Source: CAXXXW01 sp963665555
Lineage (GTDB): Bacteria; Pseudomonadota; Alphaproteobacteria; Thalassobaculales; Thalassobaculaceae
Direction: 5' to 3'
Length of the DNA stretch: 64,000 nucleotides
NCBI GenBank assembly: GCA_963665555.2
Contig: OY762308.1
Span: 1,302,001-1,366,000 of the forward strand
The notes under the pieces are model-generated. The model saw only the letters and a list, made by a program, of their open reading frames with translations, was not told where the DNA came from and searched no databases. Of the stretch, positions 34,994 through 43,975 are shown in pieces. Each line of letters starts with the position of its first letter. Positions within the stretch are counted from its first letter, which is position 1. The translations under genes were made by a program, and so were the position numbers.

Positions 34994-36562
34994 ATGCCCG
35001 CTCGCCCGCTTCTCCTCCCGCCTCTCGCGGCGGCCGCGTTCGCGGCGGCGTTCGCCTGGGCCGCGCCGGCGGCGCGCGCGCAGCAGCCGGACGCGGCCGA
35101 TCCGCCGGCGGCCGAACGCGAGGACCCCGCGCCGCCCGGCGCGGAGCCGGAGGCGGCCGGCCCCGAAACGCTGGAGCTGACGCTGGCCCAGGCGATCGAG
35201 CGCGCGGTCCGGAACAACACGAGCATGGTGACCTCCCGCCTCAACCGGACCCTGCAGAGGTTCGACCTCGAGGACGCCGAGACCATGTTCGAGCCGAAGC
35301 TCAACTTCGGCACGATACAGACTGGGCATTCCGTCGACCGGCGGGCCGATACGTCGAGCACAAGGCTCTCCGTCGGCCCCGGCATGGACATGCGCCTGCC
35401 CTGGGGCGGCTCGGTCGGCGTCGGCCCCAGCTGGTCGGCGACGGTCTCGCGCAACGGCGAGCGCGCGCATTCCGACAGCGCGGCGCTGAGCCTTTCGCTG
35501 CGCCAGCCCCTGCTGCGGGGCGCCGGGCTTGAGACCGGCCGGGCGCCGCTCGAACTCGCCCGCATCGCCGAGGAGGGCAATGTCCTGTCCTTCAGGGCCA
35601 CCGCCATGGACACGATCACGACGACGATCCAGGCCTATCGCGCGGTGGTCCAGGCGGAGCTCCGGGCGGAGATCGACGAGCGGTCGCTGCGCCGGGCCCG
35701 GGAGACGCTGGAGATCAACCGGCTGCTGATCGACACCGGCCGGATGGCGGAGCAGGACATCACGCAGACCGAGGCGAACATCGCGCGCCGGGAACTCGCC
35801 CTGATCCGCGGCCGGGACGCGCTGGACGACGCCCGCCGCAACCTGAACGTGCTGCTCGACCTCGACGGCGACATCCGCGTCGTGCCGATCGAGCCGCTGG
35901 ACATCGAGCCGGCCCCGCCGCCCGACCTCGCTGTCGCCCGGGCGCTGGCGCGCCAGTTCAACACCGCCTACCTCGGCGCGCTGCTGTCGGTGCGGCGCGC
36001 GGACATCGGATACGCGCTGGCGGAGAACGGCGCGCTGTGGGACCTGTCGCTCACGGCCGACGCGAGCTACGACGGGACCGGCGGCTCCTGGGGTTCGGCG
36101 CCGGGGGACCTGGCCGGCGATTTCGACAAGGGCCGCTACGCGATCGGCCTCGCGCTCACCGTGCCGCTCGGCGGCGACGCCGGGAAGGCGACCGAGCGGT
36201 CGCTGCTCTCCGCCCGCATCTCCCGGATGCAGGCCGCCTACGGCCTGGCGAGCGCCGAGCGCGGGATGGAGACGCGGGTGCGCAACGCCGTGCGCGCCGT
36301 CGAGGCGGGCCTGCAGGAAATCGCGTTCGCCCGCGAGGCCCTGGCGCTCGCCGAAAGGAAACTGGAGATCGAGCAGGAGAAGCTGACGCTGGGCCTGTCC
36401 TCGAACTACCGGCTCACCGACGCCCAGGACGACCTGGTGGACGCGCAGGTCAGCGAGCTGAACGCCCGGATCGGCTACCTCAACGCGCTCGCCGCGCTCG
36501 ACCGCATCCAGGGCACGGTTCTGGACACCTGGGGCGTCGATATCGAAAGCGGGGTCGAATAA
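34994..36562 (+). CDS. TolC-family outer membrane efflux protein
   Basis: The 522-residue protein has a signal peptide (about 1-33, ending ARAQQ) and a Pro/Ala/Glu-rich linker (to about 58). Two TolC repeats follow: LELTLAQAIERAVRNN begins the first, and LGALLSVRRADIGYALAE the second. Each ends in long amphipathic helices, for example LALAERKLEIEQEKLTLGLS with SNYRLTDAQDDLVDAQ. It is the first gene of a four-gene tripartite efflux operon; its TAA overlaps the adaptor ATG (TAATG). Confidence 0.9.
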   Translation: MPARPLLLPPLAAAAFAAAFAWAAPAARAQQPDAADPPAAEREDPAPPGAEPEAAGPETLELTLAQAIERAVRNNTSMVTSRLNRTLQRFDLEDAETMFEPKLNFGTIQTGHSVDRRADTSSTRLSVGPGMDMRLPWGGSVGVGPSWSATVSRNGERAHSDSAALSLSLRQPLLRGAGLETGRAPLELARIAEEGNVLSFRATAMDTITTTIQAYRAVVQAELRAEIDERSLRRARETLEINRLLIDTGRMAEQDITQTEANIARRELALIRGRDALDDARRNLNVLLDLDGDIRVVPIEPLDIEPAPPPDLAVARALARQFNTAYLGALLSVRRADIGYALAENGALWDLSLTADASYDGTGGSWGSAPGDLAGDFDKGRYAIGLALTVPLGGDAGKATERSLLSARISRMQAAYGLASAERGMETRVRNAVRAVEAGLQEIAFAREALALAERKLEIEQEKLTLGLSSNYRLTDAQDDLVDAQVSELNARIGYLNALAALDRIQGTVLDTWGVDIESGVE

Positions 36563-38403
36563 TGGAACGGGAGACCCGCGGCGTCGCCGGCGTCCATGGC
36601 GGGGTGGTCCACGAGGGCGTCCTGGAGAACATGGACGCCGGCGCCATGCTCGTCGATATCCACGGCGGCATCGTGACCTGCAACAGGGCCGCCGGCGAAA
36701 TCCTCGGCATTCCCTACGGCGAGCTGATGGGCCGGAACTTCGGCGAGGCGATGGTGACCCTGGAGGGCATGGACGCGCTGACCGAGGTCATCCTCGACAC
36801 GATCTTCGAAAGGGAGCCCCTGGGCGCGCGCCAGGTCGAGGTCATGTCCGGCGAGCGGCGGCGGGCGCTGCGGGTCAACACCTCCTACCTGAGGTCCGAC
36901 GAGACGGAGGCCGGCCGCGTCGGCGTCATCGCCGTCTTCTCGGACGTGACGGAACTGGAGGAGCGGCGCGAGTCCGAGGCCCGGCTGGCGCGCAAGGTCG
37001 AGGAGCAGTACACGGCCCTGCAGGGCGCCTACCGCGAGATCGAGGAGAGCAACAAGGCGCTGGGCGACGCCATGCGCCGGGGCCGGGTCGTGCGGGCGGT
37101 GGTGGGCGCGGTGGCGCTCGCGGTCGTCGCGGGCGGGTTGTGGCACGCCTGGGAGAGCGGCGAGATCCCCGGCGCGACCGTCGCCGAGGCGGCGCCGGCG
37201 GCGGCGCTCCCGGCCGGGCCGGTCGAGACCGTGACCGTCGCGCCCGAGCGGCTCGTCACGGCCGTCGCGGTGCCGGGCCGGCTGAAGCCGCTGCGCGAGA
37301 CCAGCATCGTCAGCCCGGTCGACGGGACGGTGACGAAAATCCTCTTCGAATACGGCGACTCGGTCGAGGAGGGCCAGTTGCTGGTCGAGATCGACATTTC
37401 CGAGATGCGCCGGGAGTATCGCGGCCTGCGCGCGAAATCCATCGACACGGCCAAGCGCGTCGCCGAACTGGAGGACTGGGAGAACAGCGACGCGATGGTC
37501 GCGGCCCGCCGCGCGCTGGACAGGGCGCGCCGGGCGCTCGAAAAGCAGAAGCACAAGATCAACGAAACCTCCTTCCTGCTCGAAAAGGGCGTGATCCCGG
37601 CGACCGAGCACGAGTCCGCCCTCGAACGGAACGAAAACCTGAAGCTGGACCTCGACGCCGCCCTGCGCGAACTGGACAACGTCCGGGAAAAGGGCGGCCC
37701 CGGCCCGCTGGAGGCGGCGCGGATCGAGCACGAGAACCTGATCGACCGGATGCGCCGCATGGAGACGGCGATGGCGAACGCCGAGGTCCGCGCGCCGCTG
37801 TCCGGCGTCGTCATGCAGCCGCCCAGGGGGTTCGGCGGGTTCGGCGGCGGGGGGGAGGACAGCGGGCCGATCGTCGAGGGCAAGCCGGTGAAGCAGGGGA
37901 AATTCCTGGTCGGCATCGCGGACATCCGCGGCCTGTCGGTCACCGGGCTGGTGGACGAGGCGGAGATCGTGAAGATGCGCGTCGGCCAGCCGGTCGCCGT
38001 GACCAGCGACGCCTTCCCCGGCGTCCGGCTTCCCGGCAAGCTCAGCAACGTGTCCTCGCAGGCCGCCTCGGCCCTGTCGGGCGGCCCGGCCCAGTTCGAG
38101 GTGACCGCCGCGCTCGAACGGCCGGACCCGGAGGTGCGCGCCCGGCTGCGCCTCGGCATGTCGGCGGACCTGCGGATCGTGATCCAGGACCGGCCCGATG
38201 TGCTGATGCTGCCCTTCACGGCCGTGCGGGGCCGCGGCGCCGGGGCCGGGTCGGTCCGCGTGTTCGACCGCGAGACCGGCGCGGTGCGGGAGGTCGAGGT
38301 GCGCACCGGCGCGACGACGCTGGAGTCGGTGGAGATCGTGAGCGGCCTCTCGGCCGGGGACGAGGTGGTGCTGTCCGGCGGCGGGGCGGGGGCTTCGGGA
38401 TGA
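36562..38403 (+). CDS. PAS-domain/HlyD-MacA-type membrane fusion protein (fusion)
   Basis: The 613-residue protein joins a sensor to an efflux adaptor. Residues about 18-130 form a PAS domain (VLENMDAGAMLVD, then TCNRAAGEILGIPYGELMG, ending GVIAVFSDVTELEERRE), followed by a short coiled coil (about 130-172). One membrane helix follows (about 177-195, VVRAVVGAVALAVVAGGLW). After it comes a MacA/HlyD-like part: a lipoyl half-motif (IVSPVDGTVTKILFEYGD), a coiled-coil hairpin (about 275-400), a second half-motif with AEVRAPLSGVVMQPP, and a barrel. So the PAS domain lies in the cytoplasm and the adaptor in the periplasm. The start is fixed by TAATG overlap with TolC; the stop overlaps the ATPase ATG. 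The PAS ligand is unknown. Confidence 0.9.
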   Translation: MERETRGVAGVHGGVVHEGVLENMDAGAMLVDIHGGIVTCNRAAGEILGIPYGELMGRNFGEAMVTLEGMDALTEVILDTIFEREPLGARQVEVMSGERRRALRVNTSYLRSDETEAGRVGVIAVFSDVTELEERRESEARLARKVEEQYTALQGAYREIEESNKALGDAMRRGRVVRAVVGAVALAVVAGGLWHAWESGEIPGATVAEAAPAAALPAGPVETVTVAPERLVTAVAVPGRLKPLRETSIVSPVDGTVTKILFEYGDSVEEGQLLVEIDISEMRREYRGLRAKSIDTAKRVAELEDWENSDAMVAARRALDRARRALEKQKHKINETSFLLEKGVIPATEHESALERNENLKLDLDAALRELDNVREKGGPGPLEAARIEHENLIDRMRRMETAMANAEVRAPLSGVVMQPPRGFGGFGGGGEDSGPIVEGKPVKQGKFLVGIADIRGLSVTGLVDEAEIVKMRVGQPVAVTSDAFPGVRLPGKLSNVSSQAASALSGGPAQFEVTAALERPDPEVRARLRLGMSADLRIVIQDRPDVLMLPFTAVRGRGAGAGSVRVFDRETGAVREVEVRTGATTLESVEIVSGLSAGDEVVLSGGGAGASG

Positions 38404-39113
38404 TACGGCTGGAGGACATCCGCAAGTCCTACGCGCTCGGCCCCGTCAGGGTGGAGGCCCTGCGCGGCGTCTCGCTGGAGGTGCGGGAGGGGGACCTCAT
38501 GTCGGTCATGGGGCCGTCCGGGTGCGGCAAGTCCACGCTGATGAACATCGTCGGCCTGCTCGACCGGGCCGACAGCGGCTCCTACTTCCTGAACGGCCGC
38601 CAGGTCGTGGACATGAACGACGACGAGGTCTCGAAGGTCCGCAACGCCAATATCGGCTTCGTGTTCCAGTCCTTCCAGCTGCTTCCCCGGCTGACGGCGG
38701 AGCAGAACGCGGGCCTGCCCCTGGTCTATCGCGGCGTGCCGGAGGGCCGGATCCGCGAGCGCGCCCGGGAGGCGCTGGACCGGGTCGGGATGGCGGAGCG
38801 GGCCGACCACCGCCCGAACCAGCTTTCCGGCGGGCAGCAGCAGCGGGTCGCGCTGGCCCGCGCGCTGATCGGCGAGCCGGCCGTCATCCTCGCCGACGAG
38901 CCCACCGGCGCGCTCGACCCCGCCACCGGCGTCGAGGTGATGGACCTGTTCGACCGGCTGAGTTCGGAGCAGAACATGACCATCGTGATCGTGACCCACG
39001 ACCCGAAGGTCTCGCGGCGGTGCCGGCGGCGGACCCGGATCGACGCCGGCGTCCTCGTCGAGGAGGGGGCCGAGGCCGGGGCGGCCGCGGCCGGGGAGGC
39101 CCCGCCGCCATGA
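38400..39113 (+). CDS. MacB/LolD-type ABC ATPase
   Basis: The 237-residue ATPase has Walker A GPSGCGKST, Q-loop GFVFQSFQLLPRLTA, signature LSGGQQQRVALARAL, Walker B VILADEPTGALD and H-loop VIVTHDP. This is the typical MacB/LolD cassette encoded apart from its permease. The C-terminal end is an Ala/Glu-rich tail. It overlaps the adaptor gene (ATGA) and the permease gene (ATGA). Confidence 0.92.
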   Translation: MIRLEDIRKSYALGPVRVEALRGVSLEVREGDLMSVMGPSGCGKSTLMNIVGLLDRADSGSYFLNGRQVVDMNDDEVSKVRNANIGFVFQSFQLLPRLTAEQNAGLPLVYRGVPEGRIRERAREALDRVGMAERADHRPNQLSGGQQQRVALARALIGEPAVILADEPTGALDPATGVEVMDLFDRLSSEQNMTIVIVTHDPKVSRRCRRRTRIDAGVLVEEGAEAGAAAAGEAPPP

Positions 39114-40306
39114 GCATGAGGCTGTCGGCGACGGCCAAGGAGGCGATCTCCAGCCTGGCGGCGGTCCGCGGGCGCAGCATCCTGGCGCTGTTCGGCATCG
39201 TGATCGGCATCGGCTCGGTGATCGCGATGGTCTCCACCGGCGAGATCGTCAAGGAGGAGTCGCTGAAGCAGTTCCGCCAGCTCGGCACCGACATCCTGAC
39301 GGTGCGCAAGCGCTATTCGGGCAGCGGGCGGGACGCGCCGAAAATCTCGCTGGAGGCCGTCCAGGCCCTGCCGGCGGAAACGCCCGGCATCGCCTCGGCG
39401 GCGGCCTGGATAAACCAGTCCTCGGAAACCCTGTACGGCGGCAAGAAGCTCGTGGACGGGCCGGTCGTCGGCGTGACCGAGTCTTTCGCCGACCTCGCCA
39501 AGCTCGAAGTGCGGCGCGGGCGGTTCGTGTCCGATTTCGACCGGGGCGAATTCTGGTGCGTGCTGGGCGCGCAAGTGGCCGAGGCCCTGCGGCGGCGCGG
39601 CGCGGAGGAGGTCCTGGGACAGCAGGTGCGGATTTTCAACCGGCTGTTCACCGTCGTCGGGGTCCTGGAGGGCGGCGCGGAGGGCGGCTTCAGGATCCCG
39701 TTCCAGATGGACAAGGCGATCTTCCTGCCCGTCGGGACGACGATCGCCGTCTCCCGCGGGCAGGCCGAGATCCAGCACATCATCGCCAGGATGGCCCCCG
39801 GCGCCGCGGCCGAGCAGGCGGCGCTGGAAACGGAGAACTTCCTGCGCCTGCGCGCGCCGGGCCTGCGGCTGCGGGTGCGGAGCGCGAAGCAGCTGATCGA
39901 GCGGATGCGCGGGCAGTCGCAACTGTTCACGCTGCTGCTGGGCGCGGTCGGCTCGATCTCGCTGATCGTCGGCGGCGTCGGCATCATGAACGTGATGCTG
40001 ATTTCGGTGAGCGAGCGGCGCGGCGAGATCGGCCTGCGGCGCGCCATCGGCGCGCGCCGGCGCGACATCCGCCGGCAGTTCGTCATCGAGTCGGTGACGC
40101 TCTGCCTCGCGGGCGGGATGCTCGGCACGCTGCTCGGCATCGCCGCGTCCTGGGGCATCTGCTACTTCGCCGGCTGGCCGTTCTTCGTGTCGAACACGGC
40201 GATGGCGGCGGGGGTCGGCGTGTCCACCGCCGTCGGGATGTTCTTCGGCTTCTACCCGGCCCACCGCGCCTCCCGGCTCGACCCCATCACCGCGCTCCGG
40301 TCCTGA
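39110..40306 (+). CDS. MacB-type ABC permease (FtsX-like)
   Basis: The 398-residue permease has an N-terminal helix (about 22-43, SILALFGIVIGIGSVIAMVS), a large periplasmic domain (about 45-275), then three helices, one containing SLIVGGVGIMNVMLISVSERRGEIGLRRAIGAR spread over about 285-317. The last piece YPAHRASRLDPITALRS is the family C-terminal signature. With the split ATPase, PAS-adaptor and TolC it makes a complete MacAB-TolC-like pump. Substrates of such pumps include macrolides, peptides and siderophores; none can be picked here. An IS256-type element lies 18 bases past the stop. Confidence 0.92.
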   Translation: MSMRLSATAKEAISSLAAVRGRSILALFGIVIGIGSVIAMVSTGEIVKEESLKQFRQLGTDILTVRKRYSGSGRDAPKISLEAVQALPAETPGIASAAAWINQSSETLYGGKKLVDGPVVGVTESFADLAKLEVRRGRFVSDFDRGEFWCVLGAQVAEALRRRGAEEVLGQQVRIFNRLFTVVGVLEGGAEGGFRIPFQMDKAIFLPVGTTIAVSRGQAEIQHIIARMAPGAAAEQAALETENFLRLRAPGLRLRVRSAKQLIERMRGQSQLFTLLLGAVGSISLIVGGVGIMNVMLISVSERRGEIGLRRAIGARRRDIRRQFVIESVTLCLAGGMLGTLLGIAASWGICYFAGWPFFVSNTAMAAGVGVSTAVGMFFGFYPAHRASRLDPITALRS

Positions 40307-40324
40307 CCGGCGCGAGCGCGCGGG

Positions 40325-40346
40325 GTAGCGTCAAGAGTTTTGTGTC
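40325..40346. repeat. Left inverted end of the IS256-type element
   Basis: GTAGCGTCAAGAGTTTTGTG and two further bases match the reverse complement of 41580-41596 after allowing a TCAA insertion and one extra T. The transposase stop codon lies inside it (40331-40333). Confidence 0.7.
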
Positions 40347-41521
40347 AGTGGGAGGAGGGTTGGGACTCCCTGGTTTTGGTTTTCGTGCGCGAAGACGGCG
40401 AAGAGGATGCGCTCGGTCGAGGCGCGATCGTTGAGGACGCCCATGGGGCGGGTTCGGCGGCGGACTTCCCGGAAGCGGCGCTCGATGGCGTTGGTGGTTC
40501 GCACGGCGCGGCGCTCGGCGGGAGTTTTGTAGCGGAAGCAGGCGAGCAGATCGTCGAGGTCGTCGCGCAGGCAGGCGACGGCGGCGGGACAGGCGTCCCG
40601 CCAGTCGTCGGCGAAGCGCCTCGCGGCGGCGCGGGCCTGGGGGAGCGTGTCGGCGCGCATGATCCGGCGCAAGCCGTCCTTGGCGGCGGGCCGGTCGGCC
40701 TTGCGGAGTTTGTCGAGGACATTGCGGATCTTGTGGGCCCAGCAGCGCTGGACCGGGACGCGCGGCCAGACCATGTCCAAGGCGCGCGCCAGCCCCTTGC
40801 CGCCATCGGAGCAGACCATCTCCAGCCGTTCGCCGCTCAGGCCCCGGCGCTGGAGATCGCAGAGAAACGCCTCCCATTCCTCGAAGCTTTCGCCGCGCGC
40901 CAGGCGGTAGTCGACGATCTCCTTCTTGCCGTCGGGACGCAGGCCGAGCGCGCCCGGCACTGGCCGCCGGACGGCTCCGGCGCCGGTCTTGCGGGCGAGG
41001 AAGACGCCATCGAGCACGAGGACGCGCCAGGCGTCGGCGAGCTTGCGGCGGTGGAAGGCGGCGACATGGCCGTCGAGCGCCTTGGCGACGCGGCTGACGG
41101 AGGAAGGGGAGACGCGCCGTCCCAGGATCGGAACCAGCGCGGCCGCCACCTTGCGGGTCGAGAGGCCGAGCACGAAGCAGGCCAGGATCAGCCGGTCGAT
41201 CCGCGGGGCCCGTCGCGCGTAGGCGCGGATCGCGCCGAGCGGGCTGAAGGTCCGGGTGCGCGGGATGGCCAGTTCGATCTCGCCCAACTCCGTCATCAGG
41301 CGGCGCGGCCAGCTCCCGTTGCGCCGGTCGGCGAGACCGCGCCGGCCCATGTCGTCGAGATGTTCGGCGACGAGATCGGCCATCCGGCCTTCCAGTATCC
41401 GCTTCAGCGCGTCGGCTCCCGCCCGCCGGTAATCCTCGTCCCACTCGACCCCTTCGGCGCGCATGGCCTTCATCGTCCGGAACGCTTCCGGTAGGCTCTC
41501 GATCGTCGCGGTTCGCGGCAT
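40331..41521 (-). CDS. IS256-family transposase (DDE)
   Basis: The 396-residue mutator-type transposase appears complete. The DDE residues are in VLVLDGVFLARK, VCSDGGKGLARAL and TTNAIERRFREVRRRTRPMG; also typical are the N-terminal LDDMGRRGLADRRNGS and CWAHKIRNVLDKL. The ATG at 41521 is chosen as the normal length start; an upstream ATG at 41683 lies outside the element. No frameshift is seen, so the copy may be active. Confidence 0.93.
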   Translation of the reverse strand: MPRTATIESLPEAFRTMKAMRAEGVEWDEDYRRAGADALKRILEGRMADLVAEHLDDMGRRGLADRRNGSWPRRLMTELGEIELAIPRTRTFSPLGAIRAYARRAPRIDRLILACFVLGLSTRKVAAALVPILGRRVSPSSVSRVAKALDGHVAAFHRRKLADAWRVLVLDGVFLARKTGAGAVRRPVPGALGLRPDGKKEIVDYRLARGESFEEWEAFLCDLQRRGLSGERLEMVCSDGGKGLARALDMVWPRVPVQRCWAHKIRNVLDKLRKADRPAAKDGLRRIMRADTLPQARAAARRFADDWRDACPAAVACLRDDLDDLLACFRYKTPAERRAVRTTNAIERRFREVRRRTRPMGVLNDRASTERILFAVFAHENQNQGVPTLLPLTQNS

Positions 41522-41579
41522 GGGGGGTGCTCCTTTCCCGGGTCTCGACAACCCAGGGAGTACCCCCCTCCCAGAACCC

Positions 41580-41596
41580 GACACAAACTCCGCTAC
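41580..41596. repeat. Right inverted end of the IS256-type element
   Basis: Reverse complement GTAGCGGAGTTTGTGTC pairs with the left end at 40325-40346. It lies 59 bases upstream of the transposase ATG, as expected for the end carrying the promoter. Confidence 0.7.
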
Positions 41597-41681
41597 ATCA
41601 TCAGCGGGCGCGGGCGGTTGCGTTCGGCGCGGCGTCCGGGCAGGATGGCGTCGGCTCCATCGCGGAATTCGGGAGGAAGGC

Positions 41682-42230
41682 ATGGCGCGAATCTCCTACG
41701 CCGGGCGGGAGGACCTTCCGGCCCGTTTGCAACCCCTGTTCGACGACATGGCGGGCTACGGCCCCTTCGGCAGCCTGGTCGGCGCGATGGCGCGCCGGCC
41801 GCCGATCTTCGAGCATGTGTTCGGGATGCTGACCGCGCTGCGCGACGAGGACCGGCTGCCGCGCCGCTACCTCGAACTCGCGCTGGTCGCGGTCTCCCGG
41901 CTCAACGCCTGCGAATACTGCGTTACGCACCACACCCCGTTCCTGACCGTCGAGGGGGTGACGCCGGCCGGCGCGGCGGCGATCCTCGACTACGAGGACC
42001 ATCCCGAATTCGACGAGACCGACAAGCTGGTGGTCGAGTACACGATCGCTGTGACGCGGGACTTCGACCGGACGCGCGATTCCCTGTTCGCGCGCCTGGC
42101 GGAGCGCTTCGACGAGGAGCAGATCGTCGAACTGACCTGGCGCATCGCGCTGTGCGGCGCGTTCAACCGCTTCAACGATGTGCTGCAACTCGACATCGAG
42201 GAGGAGGCGGCCGCCATGGCGGCCGAGTAG
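41682..42230 (+). CDS. Carboxymuconolactone decarboxylase-family (AhpD-like) protein
   Basis: The 182-residue all-helical protein has the AhpD-like motif CEYCVTHHTPF (Cys-x2-Cys-x2-His) in its centre, which gives peroxidase or thiol-relay activity in related proteins. The start ATG at 41682 has GGGAGGAAGG just upstream. Convergent with the SDR gene at 42245, 14 bases away. The upstream IS256 element may have replaced or changed its promoter. Confidence 0.87.
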   Translation: MARISYAGREDLPARLQPLFDDMAGYGPFGSLVGAMARRPPIFEHVFGMLTALRDEDRLPRRYLELALVAVSRLNACEYCVTHHTPFLTVEGVTPAGAAAILDYEDHPEFDETDKLVVEYTIAVTRDFDRTRDSLFARLAERFDEEQIVELTWRIALCGAFNRFNDVLQLDIEEEAAAMAAE

Positions 42231-42244
42231 CCGGCGGCGCGCGG

Positions 42245-43012
42245 TCAGTAGATCGTCACGCCGCTGTCCACCGGGATCACCTGGCCGGTGGTGATCTCCG
42301 ACTCGTCCGAGGCGAGGTAGACGGCCAGGTTCGCGATGTGGATCGGCTGGCCGAACCCCAGCAGGTGCTGGGAGGCCAGCTTCTCGATCTCGGCCGATTT
42401 CGCCAACATCCCCTTCACCCGGTCCGACAACGTGACCGACGGGGCGATGGCGTTCACCCGGATCCTGTCCGGCGCGTACTCCACCGCCATGGAGCGGGTC
42501 ATCGCGGCCACGCCCCCCTTGGCCGCCGTGTAGCAATCGCGCCCCGGCAGCGCCATCAGCGCGACGTTGGAGGCCATGTTGATCACCGACCCGCCGCCCG
42601 ACGCCGCGATGGCCGGGATGCCGTGCTTCGAGCACACGAAGGTGCCGTAGAGGTCGAGCTTGATCGCGCGCCAGAACTCGTCGTCCGGCGCCTCGGTCAC
42701 CGGGCCGTCCCGCAGCGTCGAGCCGCCGGCGTTGTTGTGCAGCACATGCAGGCCGCCGAAGCGCCCGACCGTTTCGGCCACCGCCGCCTTCATCGCGTCG
42801 TTCGAGGTCACGTCGGCGGCGAGGAACACGGCGTCGCCGCCGCCGTTGGCCGCCGCCTCCTTGGCAAGCCGGGCCGATTCGGCCCCGCGCCCGACATCGA
42901 TGTCGATAACCGCGACGCGCGCCCCCTCCTCCGCGAACCGGATGGCGGTGGCCCGCCCGATGCCGCCGCCGCCGCCCGTGATCAGCGCGGCCTTGCCCGC
43001 GAGACGTCCCAT
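42245..43012 (-). CDS. Short-chain dehydrogenase/reductase
   Basis: The 255-residue classical SDR has the cofactor motif ALITGGGGGIGRATA, the NNAG motif in VLHNNAGGSTL, and the catalytic Tyr-Lys in DCYTAAKGGVAAM. The Asp at the end of beta-2 (VAVIDIDV) favours NAD. Substrate unknown. It lies in the minus-strand series with the universal stress protein and CoA genes, though gaps of 52 and 95 bases leave the unit uncertain. Confidence 0.88.
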   Translation of the reverse strand: MGRLAGKAALITGGGGGIGRATAIRFAEEGARVAVIDIDVGRGAESARLAKEAAANGGGDAVFLAADVTSNDAMKAAVAETVGRFGGLHVLHNNAGGSTLRDGPVTEAPDDEFWRAIKLDLYGTFVCSKHGIPAIAASGGGSVINMASNVALMALPGRDCYTAAKGGVAAMTRSMAVEYAPDRIRVNAIAPSVTLSDRVKGMLAKSAEIEKLASQHLLGFGQPIHIANLAVYLASDESEITTGQVIPVDSGVTIY

Positions 43013-43064
43013 TCCTTCCTCCCCCTCCGCGCGAGGCCAGGGCGCGCGCGCCGCCCCGCGCCGC

Positions 43065-43880
43065 TCAGTGCGCGAAAATCACCGGAACCCTGGACCGGTC
43101 GAGGATCGCGCGCGTGGCGCCCCCGAAGATCATCTGCGTCAGCCGGCTCTGCGTGTAGGCGCCCTTGACCAGGAAATCGACGCCCGCCGCCTCGGCCGTC
43201 TCCATGGCGCGCACGCCCGGATTGCCGCCGGCCGGCCCGGCGCGCAGCTCCGCCTCGATCCCGTGCCCGGCGAGATAGCGTTGCAGGGCCGGGCCGTCCG
43301 GGCCGGCGTGGACCCACCCCTCGACGACGATAACGACCACCCGCCTGGCCGACAGCAGCACCGGCAGCGAGAGCGCGACCGCGCGCGCCGTCTCCGTCGC
43401 GTGGTTCCAGGCGATCCCCACCGTGTCGCCGAACGGGCCGTTCCAGCCCTCCGGGACCAGCACGACGGGGCGCCCGCCGTCGAACAGCGCCATCTCGAAC
43501 AGGGTCTGCCAGTGCGGGTTCTCCGGCGCGCGCGCGACCAGGGAGACGTCGTGGACCCGGCACGCCTCGCCCACCTGGCGCCAGTTCGACAGGCCGGCCG
43601 TGTCGATGTCGAGCCGGCCGGCGTCGAGCGGCGGGTCGCATTCGGCCGCGCGGTCGCGCATCCGCCCGGCCGCGGCCGCCTTCTGCGCCTCGATCTCCTC
43701 GTCCAGCCCGTCGTAGGAAACGACGCCGCCGCTCATCGGATCGACGATCACGGGGTCGGGCAGCCGGGGATAGAACATCGCCGTCACGCGCCCTCCGTGC
43801 CGCGCCGCCAGCGCCCCCGCCGCCGCGACCGGCGCGTCCCCGGCCGAATCCGACCCGAAGGGCAGAAGGATCCTTTTCAT
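43065..43880 (-). CDS. Universal stress protein, two-domain type
   Basis: The 271-residue protein has two UspA-like halves. The first starts MKRILLPFGSDSAG; the second contains VGIAWNHATETARAVALSLP and ends GATRAILDRSRVPVIFAH, the usual last strand, preceded by KGAYTQSRLTQMIFGG in place of the ATP-binding GSxGRxG loop. The ATG at 43880 starts homology directly; an upstream ATG adds 15 residues without a better ribosome-binding site. Role: stress or energy signalling, unspecified. Confidence 0.87.
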   Translation of the reverse strand: MKRILLPFGSDSAGDAPVAAAGALAARHGGRVTAMFYPRLPDPVIVDPMSGGVVSYDGLDEEIEAQKAAAAGRMRDRAAECDPPLDAGRLDIDTAGLSNWRQVGEACRVHDVSLVARAPENPHWQTLFEMALFDGGRPVVLVPEGWNGPFGDTVGIAWNHATETARAVALSLPVLLSARRVVVIVVEGWVHAGPDGPALQRYLAGHGIEAELRAGPAGGNPGVRAMETAEAAGVDFLVKGAYTQSRLTQMIFGGATRAILDRSRVPVIFAH

Positions 43881-43975
43881 TCCGACCTCCCCGCGCGGGA
43901 GTCCGCGCCCGGCTTCCGGGGCCATCCTAGCACGGCCGGCGCGCCGGCGCCGCCCCGGCCCTCCGCACCGCCGGA

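Larger units (their letters stand above)
40325..41596 (-). mobile_element. IS256-family insertion sequence, about 1.27 kb
   Basis: A single intact transposase gene is bounded by imperfect inverted ends: 40325-40346 on the left and 41580-41596 on the right, reading GTAGCG then GAGTTT(T)GTGTC inward, with a 4-base difference between the two copies. Similarity continues inward (GGGAGG and ACTCCCTGG on both sides). No clear 8-base target duplication flanks it, so the outer boundaries are uncertain by several bases. It sits between macB and the carboxymuconolactone-decarboxylase-like gene and interrupts neither. Confidence 0.85.

Noticed and set aside
40340..41494. A 384-codon frame opposite the transposase
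   Set aside because: Antisense shadow; the DDE transposase on the other strand is unambiguous.
40307..41610. Target-site duplication of the IS element
   Set aside because: The flanking bases (GCGCGGGG left, ATCATCAG right) do not match.
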